Of a stretch of DNA of 64,000 nt, positions 14,301-23,215 are shown piece by piece; the stretch's first letter is position 1; every line of letters starts with the position of its first letter. The position numbers and the translations under genes are program-made. The stretch covers positions 252,437,771-252,501,770 of the forward strand of contig NC_080571.1 in NCBI RefSeq assembly GCF_030247185.1, written 5' to 3'. Below the pieces are notes generated by a model. That model was not told where the DNA came from and searched no databases. It was given only the letters and a program-made list of their open reading frames with translations. The stretch is from Malaya genurostris. Lineage: Eukaryota; Arthropoda; Insecta; Diptera; Culicidae.

Positions 14301-17300
14301 GATTCGTAACGGCAAATTTGCCGTGCAATAAACACAAGAATCGTTTGGTGCACATCCTACCGTACGAGGCATCACGCGTTTGTCTGACACCGATTCGAGG
14401 TGTCGAAGGAAGCGATTACATCAATGCTAGCTTCGTTGACGGGTATGCTTGAATAAAATCAATTCGCAAAAAAAACTTGATAATAAAAATGATTATCTTT
14501 CAGGTATCGATACCGGAATGCTTACATCGCTGCACAGGGACCGTTACAGGAAACCGCCGAGGACTTCTGGCGAATGTTGTGGGAACATAACTCAACCATT
14601 GTTGTTATGCTTACCAAATTGAAAGAAATGGGCCGGGTATAATTTTCATACGATTAGCAAAATGTCATATGGTTACATTGTTTGTTTTTTTTTCAGGAAA
14701 AATGTTTCCAATATTGGCCTCACGAGCGTTCGGTACGGTACCAATACTACGTGGTGGATCCGATCGCCGAATATAACATGCCACAGTACAAATTGCGCGA
14801 GTTCAAGGTAACCGATGCGCGCGACGGATCCTCACGCACAGTTCGCCAGTTCCAGTTTATCGACTGGCCTGAACAAGGGGTACCGAAATCAGGCGAAGGA
14901 TTCATCGATTTCATTGGCCAGGTGCATAAAACAAAGGAGCAATTCGGTCAGGACGGACCCATAACGGTACACTGCAGTGCCGGAGTTGGACGAACGGGCG
15001 TTTTTATCTCACTCAGCATAGTGCTGGAACGGATGCAGTACGAGGGTGTGCTGGATGTTTTCCAAACCGTGCGAATACTGCGATCTCAACGACCGGCAAT
15101 GGTACAAACAGAGGTAAGCTACGCGTATGGTTTTGATGGTCACAATATTGATCTAGCCCTACATTTGAGAGCAGAGCCTTCACACTTAAAGGTTTGTTTT
15201 TTATCTCTGCGAAAAAATATACCAAAAACGAACGGCGAAGAAATATTTCACTGAAATTTTGGACAAGATTACTTTTCCAAAATACTCGGTTTACTATTCT
15301 CGATTGCTCGACAATTCAAAATGTTATACTAATAATCGGTTTTGTAAATTACCGTGTTTACCAGCACCTGGTCGTTTTACCGAAATCAACAAATTGATGA
15401 TATCAACTAATCGAAATCTCGGTAAACAGCTTTCAGATAACCTAAATTAGGTGATTCATCAAAGTAGCCATTTTTCTTCAGTGCAAAACTGAGCTATGTG
15501 AATAAGTTCATGTGTTTATATGTAGAACCAGTTGCAACTAAAAATTGAATCCGAATATAGCGATAGGTTTCGTGATATTAAAAACAAATTTGTTCAATGT
15601 TTGGCAATCATTCGTGGCAAGAATTCCTCAGAGAATTCTAACGCGCACAGGATAAAGATCCCCATAACGCTAATCTACTGCATAAAATTATTGATTGGAT
15701 TCCGGTATGAAATATTTTCTTAAATATTCCATGTTTTATTGAGCCATTACTTTCATTGTAGCCGGAATCTGATTTTCTGCGGGAAATCAATTTGTGTTAC
15801 TTTCTGAAAATGTCCTGAAACTGTATCCATTCTACTGTGTAAAAGCTTTGCAGTGTTGTCTTCATCTATTGTTGTTTTAACATATTCTAGCCTATTAGTT
15901 TAACCGCTAATATAATGTTGAAATCAATAACGATTTTTAACTGGAATGTTTATTTTATATTAAAAATTTTATTTCAATTGATTGCGTAAACCTTGGGAAA
16001 TAAATCGCACACGGAAAGAAATTCGTTACTGCTGTCATGATTAGAAAATCATGCAACCAATAATTTTAACTTCTCATGAAACCATGAGCAATAAGTCTTC
16101 TCCCATGAAAATTAATCATGGTCCGGAAATGCGTTATCTGAGGAATGTATTTCTTTCAAAACTCGTAACTCCAATTTTCTACCCGGATATCATTTTGAAT
16201 CCTCCGTCTTAAGTGATGTGATGGATTGCTTAATAGATTAATGGTAAAACAAAAATCAGACATTGAAAAACAAGAACTCTTGCTAATGTCTACTTGATCC
16301 TGGGGCATATTCATTTCAAAATTGTGTTGTTTTACTTAACGGCTGACAGAGAATCGACCATATAGAGATAACGAACCGAATATTGACTAAGCACGGCTAC
16401 GCTTTTCATTTGGCAAACATAAATGTTACATTTTGTATGAATATATCTGAATGTATTTCCACAAATTTAATGTGACTGTTGTTGTTAGAGATATTCCAAT
16501 AGCTAGCGTATACCGAAAAATAAATTATACTATGAATTTGGAACGCCAACTAACGAAAATTAGAAATTTAAAAATGATTTTACTTGATAATAATGACAGC
16601 ACTGATGCTCGTGTAAATTTAAACCATTCAAGTGATCATCTCGATTCAGAACTATAAGAAGTAAATCCTTCCTTATATCCTTTTTTTTTTTTTTTAAATA
16701 ACTATTTATTGGAATATGAGTTAAAATTAAATTATTAAGATTTAAATTGGGTATTCAGCCACAAGTGGTGACTTTTCAGCCCTGTTATATATATATGATT
16801 TGGTTATTACCATGAAGACATCATTTGCTTCCGCAATTCTGAGATTTTTGTGTAGGGAAAATTTTAAACCTACTTGTATTGTGTAATGGGGAAAAGGAAC
16901 TTATATACTAACTTACTAACTAATACAGAGAGCGAATCGATTCAATTGAAGATTGCATCGATTTTTGTCGGAATTTGCTTATAATATTATGTGACATTAC
17001 ATCTAATGGTTCTATATTTGTGAGTCTGTGTAACTCATTTGTACTAAACCAGGGAGGACGCTTCAGAATCATTTTCAGAATTTTATTCTGAATCCTTTGA
17101 AGCGTTTTCTTCCTGGTGGAACAACAGCTTGACCAAATTGGTACCGCATAAAGCATGGCTGGTCTGAAAATTTGTTTATAAATTAACAATTTGTTTTTTA
17201 GACAGAGCTTAGAATTTCTGTTTATAAGAGGATATAAACATTTAATATATTTATTACACTTTGCCTGGATTCCTTCAATGTGATCCTTGAAAGTGAGCTT

Positions 17301-20300
17301 TTTGTCATACGTTAAACCTAAGTATTTAGCTTGATCAGACCATGTCAATTCCAAGCCATTCAATTTGAGAATGTGATTATTGTTTGGTTTAAGAAAAGAA
17401 GCTCTTGGCTTGTGAGGAAAGATAATTAATTGCGTTTTTGCTGCATTTGGTTTAATTTTCCATTTTGACAGATAATCACTGAAAATATTTAAACTTCTTT
17501 GTAGGCGACTGCAGATCACTCTTAGATTTCTACCTGTGGCTAACAGACTTGTGTCGTCACAGAATAGCGATTTCTGACAACCAACGGGTAGATTTGGAAG
17601 ATCAGAAGTGAAAATATTATACAAGATTGGAGCTACACTCGAACCCTGCGGAACACCGGCTCGTACGGGTAGCAATTCAGATTTACAATTCTGATAGCTA
17701 ACCTGAAGAGTACGATCAGTTAAATAATTTTGAATCATTTTGATCAAATAAATAGGAAACTGGAAATCAGACATTTTTGCTATTAAACCTTTGTGCCAAA
17801 CACTGTCGAATGCTTTTTCTATGTCTAGAAGAGCAACTCCAGTGGATAACCCAGAAGATTTATTTGATTTTATCATGTTCGTTACTCTGACAAGTTGATG
17901 AGTAGTTGAATGTTCATGACGAAATCCAAACTGCTCTGGTAAAAAAATTGAATTCTCATTTATATGAGTCATCATTCTTAACAAGATAATTTTTTCAAAA
18001 AGTTTACTGATAGAAGAAAGTAAGCTAATTGGGCGATAACTTGATGTTTCTGCTGGGTTTTTATCAGGTTTTAGGATAGGAATTACTTTAGCGTTTTTCC
18101 ATCTTTTTGGGAAGTAAGCTAATGAAAAACACTTGTTGAAAATTTTAACCAGGAGTCTCAAGGCAACATCGGGAAGATTTTTAATAAGAATATTAAAAAT
18201 TCCATCATTACCAGGAGCCTTCATGTTTTTGAGTTTCCTAATAATTGATTTAATTTCATCAAAATTCGTCTCAATAATGTCATCGTGTGATAACACTTGG
18301 GTTGAAATATGATCATACTTCAGTGAGACTTCATTTTCAATAGGACTCACAACGTTTAAATTAAAATTGTGGACACTCTCGAACTGCTGAGCTAGCTTTT
18401 GAGCTTTTTCGCCATTTGTAAGAAGTATTTGATTTCCTTCCTTGAGAGCAGGAATTGGTTTCTGAGGTTTCTTAAGAACCTTAGAAAGTTTCCAGAAAGG
18501 TTTAGAATATGGTTTAATTTGTTCAACTTCTTTAGCGAAATTTTCATTTCGCAAAAGAGTAAATCTATGTTTAATTTCTTTTTGTAAATCCTTAACTATG
18601 TTTTTCATAGCAGGATCACGAGAACGTTGATATTGTCGTCGACGAACATTCTTCAACCGAATGAGCAGTTGAAGATTGTCATCGATGATAGGAGAATTTA
18701 ATTTAGTTTGAGCTTTGGGAACTGAAAGATTTCTAGCTTCGATAATATAATGATTCAAATTATCAATTGCTGTGTCGATGTCCGCAGAATTTTCTAAAAT
18801 AGTTTCATGATCCACATGATTTTCAATGTGAGATCTGTAATCCAACCAATTAGCTCTATGATAGTTGAAAATAGAACTAATTGGATTAATTATAGCTTCG
18901 TTGGAAAGTCTGAATGTTACAGGAAGATGATCTGAGTCAAAATCAGCATGAGTAATCGGTTCACTACAAATGTGACTTTGATCTGTTAGAACCAGATCAA
19001 TTGTAGACGGGTTTTTCACGGAAGAGAAACAAGTAGGATTACTGGGATGAAGAACTGTAAAGTAACCAGCTGAGAGTTGATTATGAAGTATTTTACCATT
19101 ACTGTTATTTTGCCTACAATTCCACTGGACATGCTTAGCATTTAAGTCTCCTATTACGAAAAATTTCGATCGATATCTTGTAAGTTTTTGCAAATCGCCT
19201 TTAAAGAAATTTAATTGTTCGCCGGTGCATTGGAATGGCAAATATGCTCCAGCGATGAAATAAATTCCATGAATGGTTTCAACTTCGATTCCCAAGCTTT
19301 CAATAACTTTAGTATTGAAAGAAGGTAAAATTCGATGTTTAATTTGCCGTTGGACAAAAATGGCAACTCCACCACCAATTCCAGTAAACCTGTCAAATCG
19401 ATGAACCACATAATGTGGATTACTTTTCAATTTTACATTTGGTTTAAGAAAAGTTTCTGTCACAATGGCAATATGAATTTTGTGAACTTTGAGAAAATTA
19501 TAAAATTCATCTTCACTCGATTTCAAAGATCGAGCATTCCAATTTAAAATATTCAAATAATTATTTAACATCACTGTTAAATTTTAAATTCATTATAATA
19601 TTATTTGCAAATTTCCATCCGATTTGAAATGCTTCAAAAAGTGATGAAGTCGAATTCATTTGGATGATCATTTGAAAAAGTTGATCTTGTAGGTAGATCA
19701 TTTTATTTTCAGTTATATCGCCTAAATCGACTTCATTTAAAGAAGCGAATGGCATTGAAGGAATATTTGTAGGTAGACTGCCATTAGAAGAAGATGATTT
19801 GGCCGGTCTACCTATTAATAAATTGTTTTCGTTAGAAGAAGAACTGCAAGGCGGTCCTGTGTTTTGATTATTTACATTAGAAGAAATAGGAGATAGATTT
19901 CTACCTAATATACCAGCATAACTGACATTAGAAGAAGATGATGACGAGGTCGATCTACCTGTCAATAAATTGTTTTCGTTAGAAGACGAATTGGCAGGTG
20001 CCTTAGAAGAATTTTCAGGTATGTTCTGTAAATTTAAGGTCGTTGATTTGACTTGTTGTCTAAGCGAACGAGCGTTTAAAATTTTTTCCCTGACAGGACA
20101 TTTCAAATAATTGGATTTATGATTTCCATTGCAATTTGAACATGAAAATTTATCAGTGGTTTCATTCATTGGACAAACGTCTTTCGAATGCGATTTACCA
20201 CAATTCAAACACCGTATATCCATATGACAATTTTTGGTTCCATGGCCGAAGCCTTGGCAACGACGACATTGCGTTAAGTTTGCAATACGATTATGCCGTT

Positions 20301-23215
20301 TATAATGTTCCCAATGAATTTTAATGTGGGAAATGAAACGTACTTTTTCTAAAGTTTTCAAATTGTTTACATCACTTCGATTGAAGTGTATTAGGTAAAG
20401 TTCATGGGAAATTCCAGAGCGTGGTTTAGAAGTACCATTCGCTCTTTTTTTCATAAGTATTACTTGGGAAGGGGCAAAACCAAGCAATTCTTTTATTTCA
20501 TTTTTAATTTCATCAATACTTTGATCATTTGATAATCCTTTCAAGACAGCCTTGAAGGGTCTGTCTGATTTTATATCATATGAATAAAATTTATGAAGTT
20601 TTTCGGACAAATATCGAATAGGACGTTCGTAATCTTCCAATCCATCCACCAAGACTCGACATTCTCCTCTTCGTCCGATTTGAAATGAGACTTTTACTTC
20701 CGGGAGAAAAGTAGAAAGCTCAGTACGGAATGCTTTGAAGTCGGAAATCATCACCGTCACTGGTGGCATAGATTGATGTTTCTTCCCAGAACGACAAGCG
20801 TCCATTTTGGGAATTTTTGAAGAATTTTCTTCTATGTCGCTACAATCGGATTCAGGAAGAATCTCGTAAATATTGTTAGACGGCATAGGATCAACGGAAG
20901 GGAAATCCGTCCGTTGTCTTTTATTTTTACATTCAGATTCTATAAGATCGTGAATGTTATTAGAAAAATGTTGAATAACGGATTGTGATTTATTCCGTAT
21001 TGAATTATTTTTAGCCTTAGGCTTGTTGCCTTTCCGGTTGGACGCAGGCATTTTTGAAATTAATGAAATTTTAAATTAAATTAACTAGGCTAAATTAGTC
21101 TTCGATTAGACTCCTAGCTAGCCTTAAAAAAGGCTGATTAATTTCTTAGTCACTCTAATATCACTCTTTGTATCACTTAGTCACTTAGTTAGTGATTCAG
21201 GTAGCCTTGAAAAAGACTGAAGCCTTGAATCAATGAAACTCTAGGTAGCCAGAAAAAAATTCCAGGAGCCAAGAGCTATACGCGTGCGGTGCGAACGACT
21301 GTTCAACACCGACTGATTCCTTATATCCTTATATTACATTTTGGTGGGGAAAGGGTTCCAATCAGCTTTTTACAGCCCTGTCCAAAATGTATTGCCCTCC
21401 CCGTTAATTTGTATCAGGCCGAATTAGCGCATGCGCGCCATATAAACGCCTCTTTCAATATGAGGAAATTACATTGTTACCCAGCAGTTTCTATTATTTC
21501 TTCATGTTGGTTTTCTTACCTTTGTTCATAGTTTGTATTCTGTTTTACCTTAATTCCAGTGTTCTATTCAGCTGTGATTCGTGTCTTTTGTTGTCATTTT
21601 TCACTCCGTACTTTTGCTGGCATGTTATGTTGCTTCCTTAAATGTAAAAGTTAGTTGTATGCAATGGTGTTTATATTCTTACCAATATTCCTTTCTAATT
21701 CTTTCAGCATTTTCGTATTTCTTGTTCCTCATCCAGTCATCCGTTTCCAAAAAAAAAAAAAAATAAATAAAAAAAAAAAATTAGTGTTTCATTGATCTTT
21801 GTAGAGCAGCTCATCATGGTTTGACGGATAAGAACTGAGGACATGCGTTTTTATTTAAATGATAATAACACTTGGGTTTAATAGTATTGCTACAGCATGT
21901 TCACATTTCGTTATCTTCGGTTAATTCTTGACAGTATATTACCATCCGCTCAGGCACTTTTGAACATCTGGTACACTGACTCGCAATCGAAATGTGTCAC
22001 AACCAATTTGATACAACACACCCGAGGGAACGGTATAATGTATGTTGTACACACAAAAACACATACATACACACAGGCACATACGCATGCACACATGCAT
22101 ACATACCTACATGTATTCCACAAGCAAGCATCACAACATTGAGTTACTATTTCTATTCTAAAAGATTCTAACTAAAATTTGTGTGCCAATAGTCATCTCA
22201 TTAGTAGAGTCACCATGTTATTTTACCGATTACTCGACTTTCAATAAATTTATTGAGATAAAATCGAATACAAAATCTTTGTCTCGTCTGTAAGAAGCAA
22301 TGGAACATAAAAGTAGTTCAGAAATGATTCAATACTGCTGTTTTAACGAACAAAAAAAAATGCTCCAGATTTCATGTTATTCTTGAAATTAATCTATCAA
22401 ACAGAGATAACAGATCTCACTCTAACTAATGGTTTTCGTACATGAAATGACTAATGGATTTGAGATGAATGGGGGTACCGTTACCCAATTTCTATCTCTT
22501 CTATTGGTCGATCGTTAGTCCTGAGCTGAAACGGTGGCCTTTATTACCGTTCTTGCATGCACTCACTCTTACATTTCATTCACACATCATCTCACCCATC
22601 AGGTCCCAAACGATACATCCTCACAATATAAACTGGATGAACATCGTTTGACAGCTATCAGTGGTTTGCTCATTGGTTCGGTCATTATTATTTTATTATA
22701 TTCTACAATATTCTATTTCATTCCACAGTATTCCATGGTACACAAACCACCAATAAACGTCAAAGATGGATTCGATTTACCGTTCATTTATTGTCATCGT
22801 GTGAAACCCAATTGGGATACGTTTACTCTACTTAATTTTCACTTCACACTGGTAATAAGGGCCGGTAGTATGAAAATAAAACATAAAAAAGAGCTCAGTT
22901 AAGCCCTACCGGCCTCTCCAACCCCGGATGTTGGAGCGTAATGCAATCAACATCTTATTCAAGTCGTTCCATATATTATTCATTAAATTCAATTATGAAA
23001 CTAAAAACTGTAACGCATATCTTTATCAAATTGTAACGCTTATTGATTGTATGTGATGATGTTTGCAATACCGTCAAGCCCACCAACCAAAGGGAGGGGA
23101 TTCAGAACTATAAGAAGTAAATCAAATCTTAATTTTGTCTTTGTAGGATCAATATCAATTCTGCTACCGGGCTGCCCTCGAGTATTTGGGATCGTTTGAT
23201 CACTATGCAAACTAA
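2231..23215 (+). CDS. Lar: Receptor-type protein tyrosine phosphatase Lar, 3' half (5 exons)
   Basis: Exons 2231-2370, 11237-14442, 14504-14636, 14697-15113 and 23147-23215 join in frame to about 1320 residues, with GT..AG at every junction. The order is fibronectin type III repeats, a transmembrane helix (13106-13177), a basic stop-transfer RRRRQ, phosphatase D1 with VHCSAGVGRTG (13973-14005) and WPDHGVP, then D2 with VHCSAGVGRTG (14967-14999) and WPEQGVP. The protein ends GSFDHYAN-stop, like fly Lar. LAR receptors act at the plasma membrane of growth cones and synapses, where the extracellular part binds proteoglycans and other ligands and D1 removes phosphate from tyrosines. D2 in this family is weakly active, and the WPE in place of WPD here fits that. 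The 5' exons (Ig domains, early FN3 repeats) lie outside the window. All junctions keep frame, so the gene looks functional. Confidence 0.95.
2371..3307. other. Lar intron sequence without recognised features
   Basis: AT-rich intronic sequence between the FN3 exon and the hAT element. The open frames here are short, overlap on both strands and lack domain similarity. Confidence 0.5.
3316..4077 (+). mobile_element. Non-autonomous hAT element keeping the transposase C-terminus
   Basis: Perfect 14-bp terminal inverted repeats, CAGAGCCGTAGCAA at 3316 and its complement ending at 4077, are flanked by identical 8-bp target duplications GAACAAGT (3308-3315 and 4078-4085). The CAGAG terminus and 8-bp duplication are hallmarks of the hAT superfamily. 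At 762 bp it is far shorter than an autonomous element (usually 2.5-5 kb), so it is an internal-deletion derivative. A G-rich tract near the left end and a C-rich tract near the right end form an additional subterminal inverted repeat. Confidence 0.92.
3553..4062 (+). pseudogene. hAT transposase C-terminal (dimerisation) fragment
   Basis: A 169-residue open frame inside the hAT element. Residues about 90-140 read TAVCESSFSALTRIMRPQR followed by a RLNNLSFLAFEHKRLDFLD-like stretch. This is the conserved C-terminal dimerisation block of hAT transposases, including the zinc-finger-MYM-like group. The N-terminal zinc finger and the catalytic DDE residues are absent, so it cannot act as a transposase, though a dimerisation-only peptide could in principle interfere with a full-length enzyme. 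The frame is open upstream of the first ATG, consistent with an internal deletion. It ends 15 bp before the element's end. Confidence 0.85.
4086..4928. other. Lar intron sequence, nothing recognised
   Basis: AT-rich intron sequence. It has several AATAAA-like and poly-A/T runs, but no domain-bearing frame, inverted repeat with target duplication or RNA gene was recognised. Confidence 0.45.
4929..5842 (+). repeat. Dispersed mosquito repeat, copy 1
   Basis: It begins with AACC(T)TTTTTTAATCCATTTAGTGGTG and ends with a GCCTTTCTATATGAAAAAGGC palindrome followed by AAAAATG. Inside are repeated modules with CCGGAACCGGAAGTCGGATC-like words, TTTGTGAAAATCGGTT and TCTGAGAAAAT, then CACACACCGACATT and CTGAGTCGAATGGTATATGACAC. 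The same modules recur at 29388-30178/40737-41071, about 42030-42830, 53397-54160 and 56500-56735. I recognise the motif as common in mosquito genomes but cannot assign a superfamily, and no coding region is visible. Confidence 0.7.
5843..6290. other. Intron spacer
   Basis: Between the dispersed repeat and the transposase remnant. It contains a T10 tract at 6034-6046 and purine-rich sequence, with no gene recognised. Confidence 0.4.
6291..7315 (-). pseudogene. Decayed Tc1-mariner (DD37E-like) transposase, split by a hAT MITE
   Basis: Reading leftward from an ATG at 7315, several frames together show a Tc1-mariner transposase. Recognisable pieces are QKKAQFLTAGLRL (near 7170), DESYLSLDGND followed by SLGTSFFTSPTKEVSSEV (about 6900-6810), KCLPEVVSFIKKYHKGEDA, then FSPDLVSIHYS, and, on the far side of the MITE, SKRSLEEMEQLNIDVVPK (about 6370-6310). 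The spacing resembles the mosquito DD37E lineage of the IS630-Tc1-mariner group. In-frame stops (for example after TVVATTVK and after FPKKVLL) and frameshifts make it non-functional. The C-terminal end is truncated near 6291. No terminal inverted repeats of the parent element were found. Confidence 0.75.
6376..6608. mobile_element. hAT-type MITE (233 bp) with AATCGATTA-rich core
   Basis: The termini are TAGAGATGTCG at 6376 and the complement of TAGGGATGTCG ending at 6608, a near-perfect inverted repeat. The flanks are identical 8-bp duplications TTCGAGTA at 6368-6375 and 6609-6616. A TAGGGATG-like end with an 8-bp duplication fits the hAT superfamily. The interior consists almost entirely of degenerate CTCGATTA/TAATCGA units. 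Removing it restores continuity of the transposase remnant, proving insertion after that gene. Confidence 0.88.
7316..7913. other. Intron spacer
   Basis: Sequence between the transposase remnant and the foldback element. Short minus-strand frames such as 7659-7937 show no domain, and nothing else is supported. Confidence 0.4.
7914..10595. repeat. Foldback-like element with long imperfect inverted arms
   Basis: A 38-bp perfect inverted repeat (7970-8007 against 10505-10542) sits in arms matching over roughly 90 bp, including the terminal word TTCATGTTGCC and the outer CGTGTGC. A second inverted block, with GGCGACTGTCATG and AACGGCGTCA, lies at about 8880-9045 on the left and 10391-10470 on the right. 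The inner arms carry degenerate tandem units of roughly 110-190 bp with TTGTTGACAACCCTATGCAACTT-like words in opposite orientation. The left arm has about 850 bp of extra sequence between the two inverted blocks, so a later insertion is likely. The exact ends and target duplication were not established, and there is no coding region. Confidence 0.6.
10596..11236. other. 3' end of the 8.9-kb Lar intron
   Basis: Unique-looking intron sequence up to the acceptor CCACAG at 11231-11236. A 69-codon minus frame at 10772-10981 has no recognised domain. Confidence 0.45.
11237..14442 (+). CDS. Lar: Lar exon: FN3 repeats, transmembrane helix, phosphatase D1, start of D2
   Basis: A single 3206-bp exon. 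It starts after CCACAG with GKGLLNEPMKFDVV and ends in DG before donor GTATGC. It completes one FN3 domain and adds several more, a membrane-proximal segment, the transmembrane helix at 13106-13177 and the whole D1 domain. D1 includes KNRYANV, the NYCDGY substrate-recognition region, WPDHGVP and VHCSAGVGRTG with the catalytic Cys codon at 13979-13981. The linker and the start of D2 follow. The sequence is nearly colinear with fly Lar over its whole length. Confidence 0.95.
14504..14636 (+). CDS. Lar: Lar exon: D2 segment
   Basis: It follows TTTCAG and begins with the last base of a Gly codon, then YRYRNAYIAAQGPLQE. It ends KLKEMGR before GTATAA. The flanking introns are only 61 and 60 bp. Frame is kept with both neighbours. 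Confidence 0.95.
14697..15113 (+). CDS. Lar: Lar exon: D2 active-site segment
   Basis: It starts after TTTTTTTCAG with EKCFQYWPHERSVRY and ends MVQTE before GTAAGC. It contains WPEQGVP and the VHCSAGVGRTG loop (14967-14999). The cysteine and arginine of the loop are kept while the WPD aspartate is glutamate, as is typical of LAR D2 domains. Confidence 0.95.
15114..16642. other. Last Lar intron, 5' part
   Basis: AT-rich intron sequence with short random frames. A TCATGA-rich patch at about 16020-16135 resembles the palindromic repeat at 673-880. No gene was recognised. Confidence 0.5.
16920..19571 (-). CDS. LINE ORF2: endonuclease and reverse transcriptase
   Basis: 883 residues from the ATG at 19571. 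A GTG codon directly upstream is in frame. The N-terminal AP-endonuclease region has LNILNWNARSLKS, VTETFLKPN, GDLNAKHVQWN and SDHLPV. The reverse-transcriptase region has the LKNMKAPGNDGI entry, SYRPISLLSSISKLFEKI, LLDIEKAFDSVWHKGL, GVPQGSSVAPILYN and the active-site FCDD. The C-terminus has the YLGLTYDKKLTFKDHI and NKLLIYKQIFRPAMLYA blocks usual in jockey-clade LINEs. It nicks target DNA and primes reverse transcription of the element RNA. All catalytic motifs are present and the length is normal. The start codon overlaps the ORF1 stop (19561-19563) by 11 nt, suggesting reinitiation. Confidence 0.93.
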   Translation of the reverse strand: MLNNYLNILNWNARSLKSSEDEFYNFLKVHKIHIAIVTETFLKPNVKLKSNPHYVVHRFDRFTGIGGGVAIFVQRQIKHRILPSFNTKVIESLGIEVETIHGIYFIAGAYLPFQCTGEQLNFFKGDLQKLTRYRSKFFVIGDLNAKHVQWNCRQNNSNGKILHNQLSAGYFTVLHPSNPTCFSSVKNPSTIDLVLTDQSHICSEPITHADFDSDHLPVTFRLSNEAIINPISSIFNYHRANWLDYRSHIENHVDHETILENSADIDTAIDNLNHYIIEARNLSVPKAQTKLNSPIIDDNLQLLIRLKNVRRRQYQRSRDPAMKNIVKDLQKEIKHRFTLLRNENFAKEVEQIKPYSKPFWKLSKVLKKPQKPIPALKEGNQILLTNGEKAQKLAQQFESVHNFNLNVVSPIENEVSLKYDHISTQVLSHDDIIETNFDEIKSIIRKLKNMKAPGNDGIFNILIKNLPDVALRLLVKIFNKCFSLAYFPKRWKNAKVIPILKPDKNPAETSSYRPISLLSSISKLFEKIILLRMMTHINENSIFLPEQFGFRHEHSTTHQLVRVTNMIKSNKSSGLSTGVALLDIEKAFDSVWHKGLIAKMSDFQFPIYLIKMIQNYLTDRTLQVSYQNCKSELLPVRAGVPQGSSVAPILYNIFTSDLPNLPVGCQKSLFCDDTSLLATGRNLRVICSRLQRSLNIFSDYLSKWKIKPNAAKTQLIIFPHKPRASFLKPNNNHILKLNGLELTWSDQAKYLGLTYDKKLTFKDHIEGIQAKCNKYIKCLYPLINRNSKLCLKNKLLIYKQIFRPAMLYAVPIWSSCCSTRKKTLQRIQNKILKMILKRPPWFSTNELHRLTNIEPLDVMSHNIISKFRQKSMQSSIESIRSLY
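19561..21051 (-). CDS. LINE ORF1: Gag-like nucleic-acid-binding protein
   Basis: 496 residues. A basic N-terminus (MPASNRKGNKPKAKNNS) is followed by a central RRM-like region of the jockey Gag type (near residues 100-240). Three zinc knuckles lie near residues 265-325: CRRCQGFGHGTKNC, CLNCGKSHSKDVC and CSNCNGNHKSNYLKC. A serine-rich C-terminal region follows, with three degenerate copies of an SSSNENNLL-type segment. It packages element RNA into ribonucleoprotein. It is directly upstream of and overlaps ORF2 in the jockey arrangement. No stops or frameshifts. Confidence 0.9.
   Translation of the reverse strand: MPASNRKGNKPKAKNNSIRNKSQSVIQHFSNNIHDLIESECKNKRQRTDFPSVDPMPSNNIYEILPESDCSDIEENSSKIPKMDACRSGKKHQSMPPVTVMISDFKAFRTELSTFLPEVKVSFQIGRRGECRVLVDGLEDYERPIRYLSEKLHKFYSYDIKSDRPFKAVLKGLSNDQSIDEIKNEIKELLGFAPSQVILMKKRANGTSKPRSGISHELYLIHFNRSDVNNLKTLEKVRFISHIKIHWEHYKRHNRIANLTQCRRCQGFGHGTKNCHMDIRCLNCGKSHSKDVCPMNETTDKFSCSNCNGNHKSNYLKCPVREKILNARSLRQQVKSTTLNLQNIPENSSKAPANSSSNENNLLTGRSTSSSSSSNVSYAGILGRNLSPISSNVNNQNTGPPCSSSSNENNLLIGRPAKSSSSNGSLPTNIPSMPFASLNEVDLGDITENKMIYLQDQLFQMIIQMNSTSSLFEAFQIGWKFANNIIMNLKFNSDVK
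23147..23215 (+). CDS. Lar: Lar last coding exon
   Basis: The acceptor TTTGTAG ends at 23146. It encodes DQYQFCYRAALEYLGSF, then DHYAN and TAA, the conserved C-terminus of LAR phosphatases, in phase 0 with the exon ending at 15113. It lies only 23 bp after the right target duplication of the retroposon in the intron. Confidence 0.95.
   Translation, partial: DQYQFCYRAALEYLGSFDHYAN

Larger units (their letters stand above)
16681..21316 (-). mobile_element. Jockey-type LINE, full length (4.6 kb)
   Basis: A 12-bp target duplication TTCCTTATATCC lies at 16669-16680 and 21317-21328. A poly-A tail appears as T15 at 16681-16695 on the plus strand, with an AATAAA upstream (about 16705). Two overlapping ORFs, 19561-21051 and 16920-19571, are both uninterrupted. 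The 5' end reads ATCAGTCGGTG, matching an arthropod initiator (TCAGTC), with a 4-of-5 downstream-promoter-element match about 28 nt in. This is the usual internal-promoter design of jockey-clade elements. Intact ORFs and a clean duplication indicate recent insertion. Confidence 0.92.
16668..23098 (-). mobile_element. 1.78-kb retroposon, copy A, split by a jockey-type LINE
   Basis: The element is flanked by a direct repeat of about 24 bp (16643-16667 and 23099-23123, containing TCAGAACTATAAGAAGTAA). Its body 21317-23098 is nearly identical to 54689-56469. The short left piece 16668-16680 (CTTCCTTATATCC) is its tail, separated from the body by the LINE. Read on the minus strand it starts CCCCTCCCTTTGGTTGG and ends in ATAAGGAA-type tail repeats. 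That, with the long variable target duplications, suggests target-primed retroposition. No convincing coding region is present, although one strand carries frames of up to 122 codons conserved between copies. The superfamily is unknown. Confidence 0.75.

Noticed and set aside
16008..16140. Second TCATGA-rich patch as a full MITE
   Set aside because: The edges do not form convincing inverted repeats, so it is only noted as related.
22046..22130. Possible CRISPR-like or satellite array of ACACAT/ACATAC units
   Set aside because: Simple CA/TA-type microsatellite with no spacers. CRISPR arrays are not expected in an insect genome.
21897..22902. ORFs of 81, 60 and 122 codons conserved between 21897-22902 and 55267-56272
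   Set aside because: Conservation reflects two nearly identical retroposon copies. There is no domain, and frames lie on the strand opposite to the inferred transcript.
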